Source: Dactylonectria macrodidyma
Lineage: Eukaryota > Ascomycota > Sordariomycetes > Hypocreales > Nectriaceae
DNA length: 64,000 nt
Direction: 5' to 3'
NCBI GenBank assembly: GCA_020744425.1
Contig: JAGMUV010000027.1
Location: forward strand, 806,001-870,000
How positions within the stretch are numbered: position 1 is the stretch's first letter; each line of letters starts with the position of its first letter. The notes under the pieces were generated by a model that saw only the letters and a list, made by a program, of their open reading frames with translations, made no database searches and was not told the origin of the DNA. This document shows positions 1 through 9,079 of this stretch, in pieces. The position numbers and the translations under genes are program-made.

Positions 1-139
1 CCCAAGCAGGGAAACCGTGAAATCAGATGGGTGCCATCTTCTGCCAGGCCAGTTCAACGGAGGTCCGAAGATGTTCCTAGTATATTGAAGAGAGACTTCC
101 AAACCGAGAAGCATGAAGATTCCAGTCTTCTGTGACACG

Positions 140-494
140 CTAAGGAAGAGGAGGCGAAGTCTGAGAGACTGTAGATGATCTCAGAGGTCGACCTGACCGA
201 GTCTGAGAAGGCTGAGAGTCCTCCGCCTCAGTCAGGTCAATCTCTGGAGTACTAGGATGGATCACAGAGTTGTAGAAAGTCTTCCACTCTTCCAGATGCT
301 CCAGAAGATACTCCATGCCTGTCATAACCTCCCAGAGACGACCATGACCGTCACCTTTACCCCATCCCTCTGTTCTCTTGGTCTGGAGGTAGAAGGGCTC
401 CAAGATAGCCTCGATCTCAGCCAAAACCTTCCAGTCCTCAGGAGAGAGAACATCATCGTCAGAAATCCTCTTCTTGACACTCTCACCACTCTGA
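140..494 (-). pseudogene. hAT transposase fragment (C-terminal half)
   Basis: The minus strand encodes about 118 residues with the hAT pattern SPEDWKVLAEIEAILEPFY followed by GRLWEVMTGMEYLLEHLEEW. The same pattern (WDILPTYEFLLQHLEEF) occurs in the larger hAT remnant near 46.8 kb. Upstream the frame is lost near 495, and downstream it ends in a low-complexity Ser/Pro tail with a stop at 140. There is no BED zinc finger, no catalytic core and no dimerisation domain, so this is a fragment and not a working transposase. The segment beyond it (568-702, minus) has only a 44-codon ORF with a KRRR patch that I do not recognise. Confidence 0.7.
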
Positions 495-1246
495 ACCCAG
501 GTGACACAGGTGAGGGTATGGCTCTATCGGTGCTGTCGGGCTAGCTTCCCTCGAGGCTGGGTTGGGGTCATTGGTCCTCGGTATCTCGCCGGCGCTTAGC
601 CCTTGAAGTGGGGTTCGGCTCCGGAGGTGACTCCGGGTCTTGATCAGGGCCGGACCCGAAGGTCGGCGACATGCCGGTGCCCGCCGGAGGCTGCGAGGCC
701 ATCGCGGTAGGGCACCGGGCGTGAAATGCGAAGAGTTTTCTTCTGTAAAGGGAATAGATGGTACGTCGCCTGTCTCACTAACAGCAGATGCCAAGAAAAA
801 TTAGGCGAAAGGGAAGTTGGGGGCTGATCGAATAGAAGCCCGTGGTTCCGTCGTCGCGCGAGTAAAAAGGGAATGATCATGAAAAGTGGGTAGACGAGAG
901 CGAACATGGCTGTCAGCTAGTTCCACAATAAAACATCCTGGTATGGTTCCTTCCACCGGATCTTCAGACGAAGTTCGGATTCCCGCAGCTGGCGAGAGAA
1001 GCACAACAATGGCTACTACTAACTAAAAGAGAGAACATAGCCCGGTCGAAGCCTGTTCCACATCATCACGCTATAAGCATCACTTCTTCACCCTTAAACA
1101 CTTTGAAACAACTAATACGAGCCGTAGTAATCTATTTTTTGTAAGGTGCCACACAAGACATCCTAGCGAGAGGCCCTGAAACTCTGGAACGGCTCAAAAG
1201 ATTTCCGCAGCCCACATCAAGCCATGACAACTGAGATGGCAGAGAA
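495..1246. other. No gene recognised; flank of hAT fragment and 3' side of TF gene
   Basis: Only short overlapping reading frames are present on both strands. A 44-codon minus-strand ORF starts at 702 and ends at 568. It is Pro/Ser-rich at the start and basic at the end, and could be the start of a lost element ORF. The part from about 1020 to 1246 is the presumed 3' untranslated side of the transcription factor gene. Confidence 0.4.
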
Positions 1247-2918
1247 TCACAAAACCGATCTTGAGGCTTCTAAATATTGCCTAGGCATTAGAACGTCTCC
1301 GAATCCCTTACTACTGATCCTCTCAATAACTTTCTGACAACTACTAGAGCATGTATCTGTGCCAGAGTTGTTAATCGTATCGAGAACCTTCCAAGCTGTA
1401 TGGAGTGGGAGAGCCGCTGAAGCAATTCCGTACAGTTTCATCTCATCCTGCGTCAAGAACTCGACGCTCTGCAGGATCCGGACTGATTCTTGGATGATCT
1501 TCTGGGAGACATGTGCGCTTTCCGGGGCTTGACCATCCACCTCTATCCCTTGTTCCATCAAGCCGGGGAACTCTGCTCTCAACTGTCTAATCTGAGTGGC
1601 ACATATAATCCAGAAAGCCCAGAGATGGGTAAGGCAATTAGCTACCGTGATATTCGAGAACCAGAGATGGGTTTGGCCATCTGTTCTTGACACTGGCCAC
1701 CACAGAGGACCTCCAGAGGAAACTTGGGTCGACCGATACCATCGGGAAAGGCGATCCAGTATTTCGACGAATCTGAAAAGAGCTTCGTGGGCCACAGGAT
1801 ATGTGCTAGCGGGGTTAAGTTTGGAACTGTCGAGCTTCTCCAGAATTGAAGGAATCTCAATGGCCTCGTTCATGAGAGCCTGCAGAGGCACCGCAGGGAC
1901 GAGGCGGAACGGCTCACTTTTCCATTCGTCTGTCGCGAGGAAAGTTGATGTACGTGTGTCAAACGCGTTAAGAATCTGCCGAGTTAGTCTAATGGATACG
2001 TCAGGCAGGGGTCTTAGGGTATGTACAAGAACCGGTCGAAATCCAACGAAGAGTTTGTGAGGAACCCCAGACGCATAGAAATCGGGGCGACAAAGCCGAA
2101 TCAGGTCACTGATACCCTTTGCGTGGACCACGGAGCTGGCGTTGGAGGTGGGTAGCAACTTCTACGGAAAGTGCGTTAGCCTAAACGAGAACGGAGTTTG
2201 GGCATTGGTAAGACACAACCTCTGACAGGAAAAGACACATGACGGCTGCGGCTAACTCATCGGAAGGCGACACCCTGGTACGATAGAGGGCGCCTTGTAG
2301 AGTGGTAAGTGCTGAACAATTTGCTTCCAAGGCATCAGATATCGGCGCCCAACCATCGCAGCCTCTCGCTGCAATAGAAACCCCAAGGGCTCTGATGGCC
2401 AGAGGGAGAAGGTTACTTTCTCCTCTGCCAACCAGTTCCGGGAGCACTTCTATCCAGGAGCCACATATTCGAGACTGCGATAACTTTGGATCATCTGAGA
2501 GGAGAGGTAGCTCGCTTGCGGGGGCGAAGTTCTGGACGCAAAATGAAATGACGTCACGCAGCGGCCAGCATATTGCACGGGTAGGAGCCAGACCAGGGGT
2601 AAGGGCGCGTTGCTCGGTAGGATCGGCATGTTGCTTGAGTTTCTTCCGCTTAGTCCTTGAATTCTGACGATCATCCCGCTTTGCTGTGGGCAGGTGTGAT
2701 ACCAAAGGAGGGCGGAAGATCAAATTGGCCTGGTATCCTGGGCACTGACGCCCCCGAAGGAAGCATTGGGAACAAGCGGGTCGCTTTCCATCACACTGCG
2801 AAAGCAGTTAGTCCCTAAATAAAGGACAGGCTTGTTAGGAACGGCACGTCAAGCGCCTACTTACACCCAACTTCCGTGATCTGCATGTGCTGCACACCGT
2901 TGCTTTCCGAATCTTCAT
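1247..2918 (-). CDS. Zn(II)2Cys6 fungal transcription factor
   Basis: The model has three exons: 2918-2865, 2795-2217 and 2161-1247 (515 aa). Exon 1 begins MKIRKATVCSTCRSRKLG. Intron 1 (GTAAGT..GCAG, 69 nt, CTAAC branch site) interrupts the zinc cluster. Across the junction the spacing is C9-x2-C12-x6-C19-x6-C26-x2-C29-x6-C36, the exact Gal4-type binuclear cluster. Intron 2 is placed by frame continuity, from SEV to KLLPTSN, with a weaker GTGTCT donor; an alternative donor lies 3 nt upstream. The remaining 450 residues resemble the fungal-specific TF domain 2 family (LLPTSNASSVVHAKGISDL). The family acts in the nucleus as sequence-specific regulators. The target is unknown and no biosynthetic cluster surrounds it. 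Confidence 0.88.
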
Positions 2919-3522
2919 TTTCTAGCCTCGAGACAGTCGTGGATGGTGTACGTTGATGCGCCGAACATGAGGCGGGGGCCGTTGCAGCTTTATGCTTGGC
3001 GGATTATGAGTCCAAATAAGCCTTAGTCTCTGTGGGGCCCACATGACTGCCACATGTCTCCACAATCATGGCTAAAGGGGTTGTTCGAATCTTCTGGTCT
3101 GAAAACTAGCTCAATCGTATTCGTTCCGTCCTTGACGTTGCCCACCCAGCGTCCCTAGCAGACTGCATCCTCACCGCTAGATTTATAATCGACGGACAAC
3201 CGTCAACATGTGCCATCGATTAGGCGACTGACGTGAAGCCAACACCTGCCGAGTCCGAAAGACAGATATGTCCATGTCCGTCGGGATCACCGAGCCCGAA
3301 TGGGTACCGGTAGCACACTGGACATTGCCCCAGCTATTGTAGTGCAGAGCGCCCCCGGGGGGTCGATATCTCCGGCTCCAAGGTATAAGAAGCCTCTCGT
3401 GGCCGCTTCTCCTCCTTCCTTGGCTTTTCATTGTGTTCCCTAGTGCAAACAGATACAGCAGACTCCAAATCATCGCAACTGTCTCAGACTTTCAACCTAC
3501 ACAATCGACTTCAACAGCAACC
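2919..3522. other. Divergent intergenic region (TF gene / DUF1993 gene)
   Basis: This is the shared upstream region of the minus-strand transcription factor and the plus-strand DUF1993 ORF. A TATA-like element (GGTATAAGAAG) lies near 3380, about 140 nt before the DUF1993 start, and is followed by a CT-rich stretch typical of filamentous fungal promoters. No other gene is visible. Confidence 0.45.
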
Positions 3523-3891
3523 ATGAGCTCCTTCACCTTTTACAATGGTACGATACCTCATGCAACCGCCGCCATGAACACCCTCATTCATCTGTTCGAT
3601 CAGATCGAGGCCCATGCTTCTCGCTCTAGTACGCCTATCAATACTCTCATCTCTGCTCGCCTCGTCGAGGATATGTTCCCTTTCCCCTTGCAAGTCTTCA
3701 TTGCCTCCGAAATGGCTCTTCAGATGGCTGCCCGCCTACAAGGCATGGAACCCCCGACCGGGCAGCCTGGACCTGATGGCCTGAAGACCCTCGAGGATAT
3801 GCGCAAGCGTGTCAATACTGTCCTTGAATTCGTTCAAAGCAGTGATTCAACCACGATTCTTTCCTGGTCGCAACTGCAAACGCATAGATAA
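3523..3891 (+). CDS. DUF1993-family protein, C-terminally truncated
   Basis: The start at 3523 (ACCATGAGC context) gives 122 aa beginning MSSFTFYNGTIPHATAAMNT. An open frame extends upstream to 3433 but lacks family similarity. The body (LIHLFDQIEAHA, VEDMFPFPLQVFIASEMALQ) fits DUF1993, a family of about 170 aa of unknown function found in fungi and bacteria. The last third, which should carry a Tyr/Phe-rich helical segment, is missing. After TVLEFVQSSDST the sequence becomes unrelated and stops at 3891. The break coincides with a cut membrane-protein fragment on the other strand and a Helitron end, so a rearrangement probably removed the C-terminus. Confidence 0.7.
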   Translation: MSSFTFYNGTIPHATAAMNTLIHLFDQIEAHASRSSTPINTLISARLVEDMFPFPLQVFIASEMALQMAARLQGMEPPTGQPGPDGLKTLEDMRKRVNTVLEFVQSSDSTTILSWSQLQTHR

Positions 3892-3942
3892 TTGCAAGGA
3901 TCTGGTCATCACGTCAGAATAACAATACGCTTGTTGAAGACT

Positions 3943-4230
3943 TTAACGGACCTGAATTATGGCGACTCCCCATAAGGACATTGTGTCCAGGATGATATGT
4001 ATAGAGCCCGCAAGAACCTCTGGAAGCTGGGTATGTTGGCTGCGCTCGAGAGAAAAGAGGATCAAAGCCGCCAGCTCTAACATGGCCCATCCTACTATCA
4101 AGCACACCAGGTACGTCTCCCGCGACCACGAGTGATTGAACTTGACGTAGACGAAAAGACAGACACAGAATAGGGAAAGGCTGGACATCATGTAGGCCTC
4201 AATGATCTGGTATCGAGAAAGGTGGTCCAT
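3943..4230 (-). pseudogene. Fragment of a multi-pass membrane protein
   Basis: The 95-residue minus-strand frame contains at least two strongly hydrophobic stretches (SSLSLFCVCLFVYV and LVCLIVGWAMLELAALILF) and a weaker third (IILDTMSLWGVAII), separated by short polar loops. I do not recognise the family. The ORF is cut at its N-terminal side, where Helitron-derived sequence begins at 4252, and at its C-terminal side near the truncated DUF1993 gene. It is best read as a piece of a host gene stranded between two breakpoints. Confidence 0.5.
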
Positions 4231-4251
4231 GTTGAATCAGACAGGAGTGAA

Positions 4252-4790
4252 CTTTGACAAATACAGCGGACCGGTATTCCTGACCACCGCTGATGGCAGG
4301 AAGATTGTGCCGATTCTCCCAGTGGAGAGGGACTTCCTCATGGGAGCCATTCTCTGCGCTCGCACCCAGTTTCCCCTGATCGTATGCTACGCAATTACCG
4401 TGCACAAGTCACAAAGCCTCACCGAAGACATGGTGGTTACGGATCTGTCCTGCCGGGACTTTCGGACTGGTTTAGGCTACGTGGCTGTCTCTCGCGTGAA
4501 AACGCTCGAGGGTCTGATGTTGGATGCACCATTTGATCGTAATCACCTGGTCTACGGGTCTCCCCCGGATGGCATGAAGATAAAGATGAGGGATCAGGAG
4601 CTTAGGAAACGACAGGTGCTCACACGGAATCCGTACATATCACATAATACTAAGAATGGCCATGGCAATGGATCAGTACGTAGATAATGCAGTAGTAGTA
4701 ATAGCTTCCCGGCCCGCGGACACACAGCCTTCGGCTGAGGCTACCCCATGCACCCCATCGCCGCTCCAATGTGCATGGGGTGACGTAGTA
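4252..4790 (+). mobile_element. Helitron 3' end, 5'-truncated copy
   Basis: From 4252 the sequence matches the 3' end of the full Helitron (from 36909). It encodes the last 145 or so residues of the helicase (FDKYSGPVFLTTADGRK to NGSVRR) and the complete 3' terminus. The terminus has an 11-bp perfect hairpin ACCCCATGCAC/GTGCATGGGGT (4743-4781) followed by GACGTAGTA. Both copies diverge just after this, next to a T-run, as expected for Helitron insertion before a T. The retained helicase motif is ITVHKSQSLTEDMVV. Scattered differences from the full copy show that the two are related but not identical. Confidence 0.85.
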
Positions 4791-5336
4791 TTTTACAGTA
4801 CCATAATGTCAGTCGGGGACCTCTCTATCAAGCCTCGGCCCCTTTGGAACCAAAATCAAGTAAAGTCAATAAGAGCACACCCCTAAACTGACCTTACAAG
4901 CCTATCCAGCGTCCACTTGTGGATTCTTACTACAGCCAGATGTTTTAGACTCCTAGCACTGGTACAGTACAGGACAGTATCAGTGGAGTGATAGAGTGCG
5001 AGGTTGCATAGATGAGTGACATAAGCAAAATCAAGATTCTATACGTGCTTACTGGGCGGTTGTCACTAGTGTTTGGCGTCATGGATGAAGTGGATGATTG
5101 CCGACGCCGGAAGAGGACAGTGGGGCTCTGACCACTCTTCGTTCATCCAATTCTTGCCAGTTGGCACCTGCGGATGTGGGCGCTCCTGTCTGAGCCTCGC
5201 TAGCTTTGTACCAGGTGCCAGCGTATGGCCTATCTCATTGGTTCAGTTCTATTCACTAGTCCAATTATGCTCTTTGGACCTAGCGCTTAGCGTAAGATAC
5301 AGTCATGCCATTACGGTAGACAATACGGTAAGAGCA
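4791..5336. other. No gene recognised
   Basis: AT-moderate sequence without a recognisable coding region. A 110-codon plus-strand ORF at 5073-5405 runs into the neighbouring MITE and has no family features, so it is not called as a gene. Confidence 0.4.
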
Positions 5337-5560
5337 GTACCGTATCAACTCGGTAAACTCGTGCAAGTAGCGCTCCCCACTTCTCGTACATATTTCCACT
5401 GTTAACCGCAGATACGTCAGAAAGTCCTAACTTAATTGGTTGCACGTGACTATTTATGGGCCATGCGTGATTAAGTCCCTAATCTAATTGGCCAAACCCC
5501 TGGAGATCAGCTTCAAGCGGGGCGCGCTTCTTGCACGAGTTTACCGAGTTGATACGGTAC
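5337..5560. mobile_element. 224-bp MITE with 37-bp terminal inverted repeats
   Basis: The left arm 5337-5373 (begins GTACCGTATCAACTCGG) is the reverse complement of the right arm 5524-5560 with one mismatch. The interior has no ORF. If the outer GTAC is trimmed to a TA duplication, the element would fit the Tc1/mariner/pogo class, but the boundary is ambiguous because the arm itself begins and ends with GTAC. No transposase in this window carries these ends. Confidence 0.75.
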
Positions 5561-5696
5561 ATGCAATCGCTCACACAAACGGTGAAGAATTCTGCCGGCA
5601 GAAAAAGGTATGGCTTGATTGATGGACCCCTGTACATATGTAACTGAGTAAGTTACTCGTTGCTATGTTACCTCCTACCCCTGCTCTTCCTAGGAT

Positions 5697-6390
5697 TCAT
5701 ATCGTTACGCCTACCCTTGCTTGTCTTCCTGAAGGAGGTAGCTTCCTTCTTCTCCAATCCCATGAGTCCTCCGTGTGGGGACGTCCCGTCCAACTCACAA
5801 GATATTTAACTTTTCCATGAGGAGATCGTTCCTGAAGTAGCGTGATGCCAGTGTAATTTCCACCTTGGCGTTCGTACGCGGCATCGAAATCATTAACTGT
5901 GTCAGCTGCAATATCGTCCCTCTCAACCCATTGTGAGGGAACGATCATGTGACTTTCATACTTTATGAATAGTCTCATTTAACTTATGAACATTTGTGTA
6001 AATAGCTTAAGTCAGAGTTTTCCTTAGGAATCTCTTTCTCTCCTCGTAAACAATCATTGCCCAAGTCGCACCCGACCTCGTTCGTGCTCTTGTCCCGTCA
6101 CACCCATGAACTGTCGTGATCTGGATAGCCTGCCCACTTCACGAGATAATAAACCTCATATATGCCATCGTCGTTGGCTTTCAAGCTTATCACAGCCGGT
6201 CGTGCCATTATTCTGGTTTTGGTCTTCAGTCATAGCCTCAGCTATTCCCTCAATAGACCTTTTTCTTTTGTATGGTACCTCCGCTGCAGAAGCGAAGTTC
6301 ACGGAGAGCTTAGATGATGGCATATCAAGCACTCAGCTACATAGCATAAGGGAGAAGATAGGTATCGCATGTTGAAGCATTGTATTCTAA
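5697..6390 (-). pseudogene. Degenerate double chromodomain-like coding remnant
   Basis: Two minus-strand pieces carry chromodomain-like sequence. Near 6110-6240 the frame reads GIYEVYYLVKWAGYPDHDSSWV and then hits TGA. Near 5720-5930 it reads GKVKYLVSWTGRPHTEDSWDW. Chromodomains of this type bind methylated histone tails and occur in heterochromatin proteins and at the C-terminus of chromoviral integrases. The pieces are separated by stop-rich sequence and by a repeat shared with 38627-38674 (at 5933-5979). It is either a dead host gene or a retroelement tail; no integrase sequence is visible next to it. Confidence 0.5.
5933..5979 (-). repeat. Dispersed repeat of about 46 bp, also at 38627-38674
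   Basis: The minus strand here and the plus strand at 38627 share about 46 nearly identical bases (TGAGACTATTCATAAAG ... GTTCCCTCACA), after which flanks diverge. It lies next to Copia LTR-like sequence at the second site, so it may be an element end. Confidence 0.65.
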
Positions 6391-6623
6391 CTACATCCTA
6401 GCCTGGCTGTCTAGGTTAACCACCTAGCTTCAATGTTCTTAATTCCCTGCCAACGTCGTATAGTAGCACACCTGAAGGCTTATATACGCTGCCCTAGAAC
6501 AATTGCGTAAACCTGGCCCCGTTCCTCCTTCAGCTTGCAGGCCATTCTTCGCCTATTGATCTCCATCAAGACGTATGGTGACCAAGTCACCAGGCAGACT
6601 TGACATTCACCGCCAACAACGTC
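6391..6623. other. Intergenic, 3' side of Myb/SANT gene
   Basis: No coding signal. It is the 3' flank of the minus-strand Myb/SANT gene and contains no element end that I can recognise. Confidence 0.35.
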
Positions 6624-8049
6624 CTAGAGTCTCTCACGACTCTTGAGTTTCGTAGAGTAATGCACTTGTAGACTCTCGACGGACCGCCCTGGATGGGCTT
6701 CACAGAACCGCTGGTGAATCTCAGGCCACGCCAGCATCTCCTTGCCCTCCTTTAACTCGATGAGAAGATCATCTTCCTGTGGGGTGTATTTGGCTCTTGG
6801 AGCTGAAACACGCTTGGCCCTGCTCCTAGTCCGTGTCGAGGGTTGTACAAGGAGTCCAGTCGAACTGTACCTGGAAAGTTGTTTTGCCGTTCTCGGTTAT
6901 GCGCTTGAGCGAAACATTCTCGAGCCGCCATTCCTCAAAGCTGGCAAAAACCGCCCTGACTTCGGTTTCATCGGACGTCGCCTGGGATGACGCTGGGCTG
7001 AGGATACCGCTTGCCTGGGTATTCTTCCCCCTGTAGGTTGACTGGGTAGATCTCGATCTCAAAGACGGTCTTCCCCGACGAGGGCGCTTGATGCTGGCCA
7101 AGGGCTCATGGGAACGACGGCGTTTGCGTCGACGCTTTCCATAAGCCTCATCCTCGTCCTCGTCGCCATCATGATCCCGCTCGCTGTCCTCGGTGCCCTG
7201 AGCAGGACGGTATTTGGCATCGTCGAGCAAGGCCTCAATAGGAACGCTCCCACTGCATCGCCTTGACCTGTCGGCCCCATCGAGCTCTAGAGACTGTTGA
7301 CCCGTTTTGTCGTTATCGTCATTGTCGTCGCCGTCGCCGTCGTCACTCTCATAGTAATCACCATGGAGCATATATGAACCTCGGGCTCTTCGTCTAGAGG
7401 TCGGTGCACGGGAGCCTCCTAACCCCATAGAACAAGGTTCAACATCGCCTCCACAACGGTCTCGGCCCCCAATCATGTCATCAACTGGTTGCTTCCCCGA
7501 AGAGCAGACTTCAGGCTCCTGGGTGCTGCTTGCGTGTTGGTTGAGATCCATGGCCATTGGTACAAGGCCGCTCTGACCCGACGTGCCTTCCGCTTGAGTC
7601 TGGATAGGGCTTTGCAGCGTCTCATCCTTTGAAAGTAAGGAAGGTGATGGAGGCGTGGACAGTGTGGTTGAGCCTGACGAGAGAGACGTATCCGTTGGGT
7701 AGGGTGATGCATACCCAAAACCCGATTCAGTGGGGGTCGATTCAACAATGTCCCCGCAATGACCAGCCTCCAAGGTGTCTCCATGCTCGGTGCTGTCACT
7801 ATGCTCCTCCTCCTGCGGGGAATGATTCTCACCCTCGGTTGCCACGGGAGGCGGTTGAGCGAGGACGGACAAGGACTGAGGATCATGGTCCGGCTCTTCA
7901 CCACCCGAGACCAATGGCAATGGCGCATTGAGGGGTACTACATTTTTGGATGCAGTCGGCATTCCACCAGCCAGATCACCAAGATCAACTTGTCGGCCCG
8001 GAATGGAGTTGGGGGTGGCCACCGGGGGGATGGTGTGCTTGGGAGACAT
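6624..8049 (-). pseudogene. Fungal Myb/SANT-like nuclear protein with one frameshift
   Basis: The start is at 8049. The long first frame (407 aa, stop at 6826) is acidic/Ser-rich, then has basic patches (YGKRRRKRRRSHEPL, KRPRRGRPSLRSRS) that include an AT-hook-like RGRP, and ends with the conserved fungal block FASFEEWRLENVSLKRI...FQVQFDWTPC. The expected C-terminal Myb/SANT domain (YTPQEDDLLIELKEGKEML...GRSVESLQVHYSTKLK) is present in another frame and runs to a stop at 6624. No intron of usable length fits the switch near 6835-6850, so a one-base frameshift (or sequence error) separates the DNA-binding domain from the rest. If intact it would be a chromatin or transcription protein of about 470 aa. 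Confidence 0.75.
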
Positions 8050-8261
8050 CTCAGTGGTGTGATTCTTTAAGTGGTGGGGGATGGGTATGGCGTTGGCGAA
8101 GTGGGGCGTAACGGATAAACATTCGGAGCGCTTCGGCCGTCGGCCAAACCCCGCTTACTGGGCATGGCTGCCGAGAGATGGCGGCAAAAACCGAGTGGGA
8201 ATAGTACCTGAACCTGAACCTTAATCCTTTCATCTCCAAATATCGGGGAAATTCATACACA
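8050..8261. promoter_or_regulatory. Bidirectional promoter region
   Basis: These 212 bp separate the divergent starts of the Myb/SANT gene (8049, minus) and the Ras-like GTPase gene (8262, plus), so both promoters must lie here or overlap the opposite gene. No clear TATA box is seen. Confidence 0.5.
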
Positions 8262-9079
8262 ATGGCTAGACGCATGAGGCTCTTCAAAATCACGCTTGTG
8301 GGCGATAGAGGAGTAGGAAAAACGGCAATGGCCACTCAGGTAAGAGGCCCTTCATCTTTCACATGAGCAAATTAGCTAACAAGCTTGCAACCCGCTAGGC
8401 TTATCTTAGCCACTTCGCCGAAGCTTATGATTACACGGTGGAGGATAACTACTACAAGAAGCCACTTGTCGTTGACGACGAGCCTTGCTTGGTCGAATTA
8501 CTAGATACGCCTTTTCAGGAAGAGTACACGGCACTCCGGGAGCAGTGGCACAGAGACTCCGATGCGTTTATGGTCGTCTATAGTATCTCATCAAGGAGTA
8601 CCTTCAACAAAATAAAGAAGTGGAATGACGAAATAACGAAGGCACGAGAGAAATATCCTCAAAAAGAGATGAAGGAACTTTCGCAGGCGGGTTTCGAGAT
8701 ATGGAAGTCGCCGCCGAGGATCTTGGTGGGCAACAAAGCCGACCGGGAGGAAATTGAGAGAGAGGTGTCCACTCAAGAAGGAGAGGCCCTCGCGCGTGAG
8801 TTGGGCATCAACTTCGTGGAAACCTCCGCAAAGAGCCATGAGCAGATAATGGAGCCAATACAACAACTTGTCCGACAGGCTCGAAAATGGACTGAAGAAA
8901 TTGAACAGGCAGACATAGAAGCAAAGGCGGAAGCATCGAAGCTGGCTGAACCACTGAAAGGCTTAAGTCACCACAAAATTACACTGGCATTCTTTCAGAA
9001 CTTTCTGGAGAAGGTCAAACGTTCCAATCTATCATCGAAGGACGATGCAAAGGCAAAACGCAGACATACTCTCAATTGA
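8262..9079 (+). CDS. Ras-superfamily small GTPase without CaaX box
   Basis: There are two exons, 8262-8339 and 8399-9079 (252 aa). The 59-nt intron has GTAAGA, GCTAAC branch and CTAG acceptor. G-box motifs are in order: P-loop G14-D-R-G-V-G-K-T21; switch I YTVEDNY (T39); G3 D62-T-P-F-Q66 in place of the usual DTAGQ; G4 N138-K-A-D141; G5 S169-A-K171. An insert of about 20 residues (KYPQKEMKELSQAGFEIWKS) precedes G4. The C-terminus is long, helical and basic, ending RRHTLN, with no Cys prenylation motif. Guanine nucleotide binding is therefore likely, while Ras-type GTP hydrolysis and lipid anchoring are doubtful. It may be a fungal-specific Ras/Rap-like regulator whose pathway is not known. 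Confidence 0.85.
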
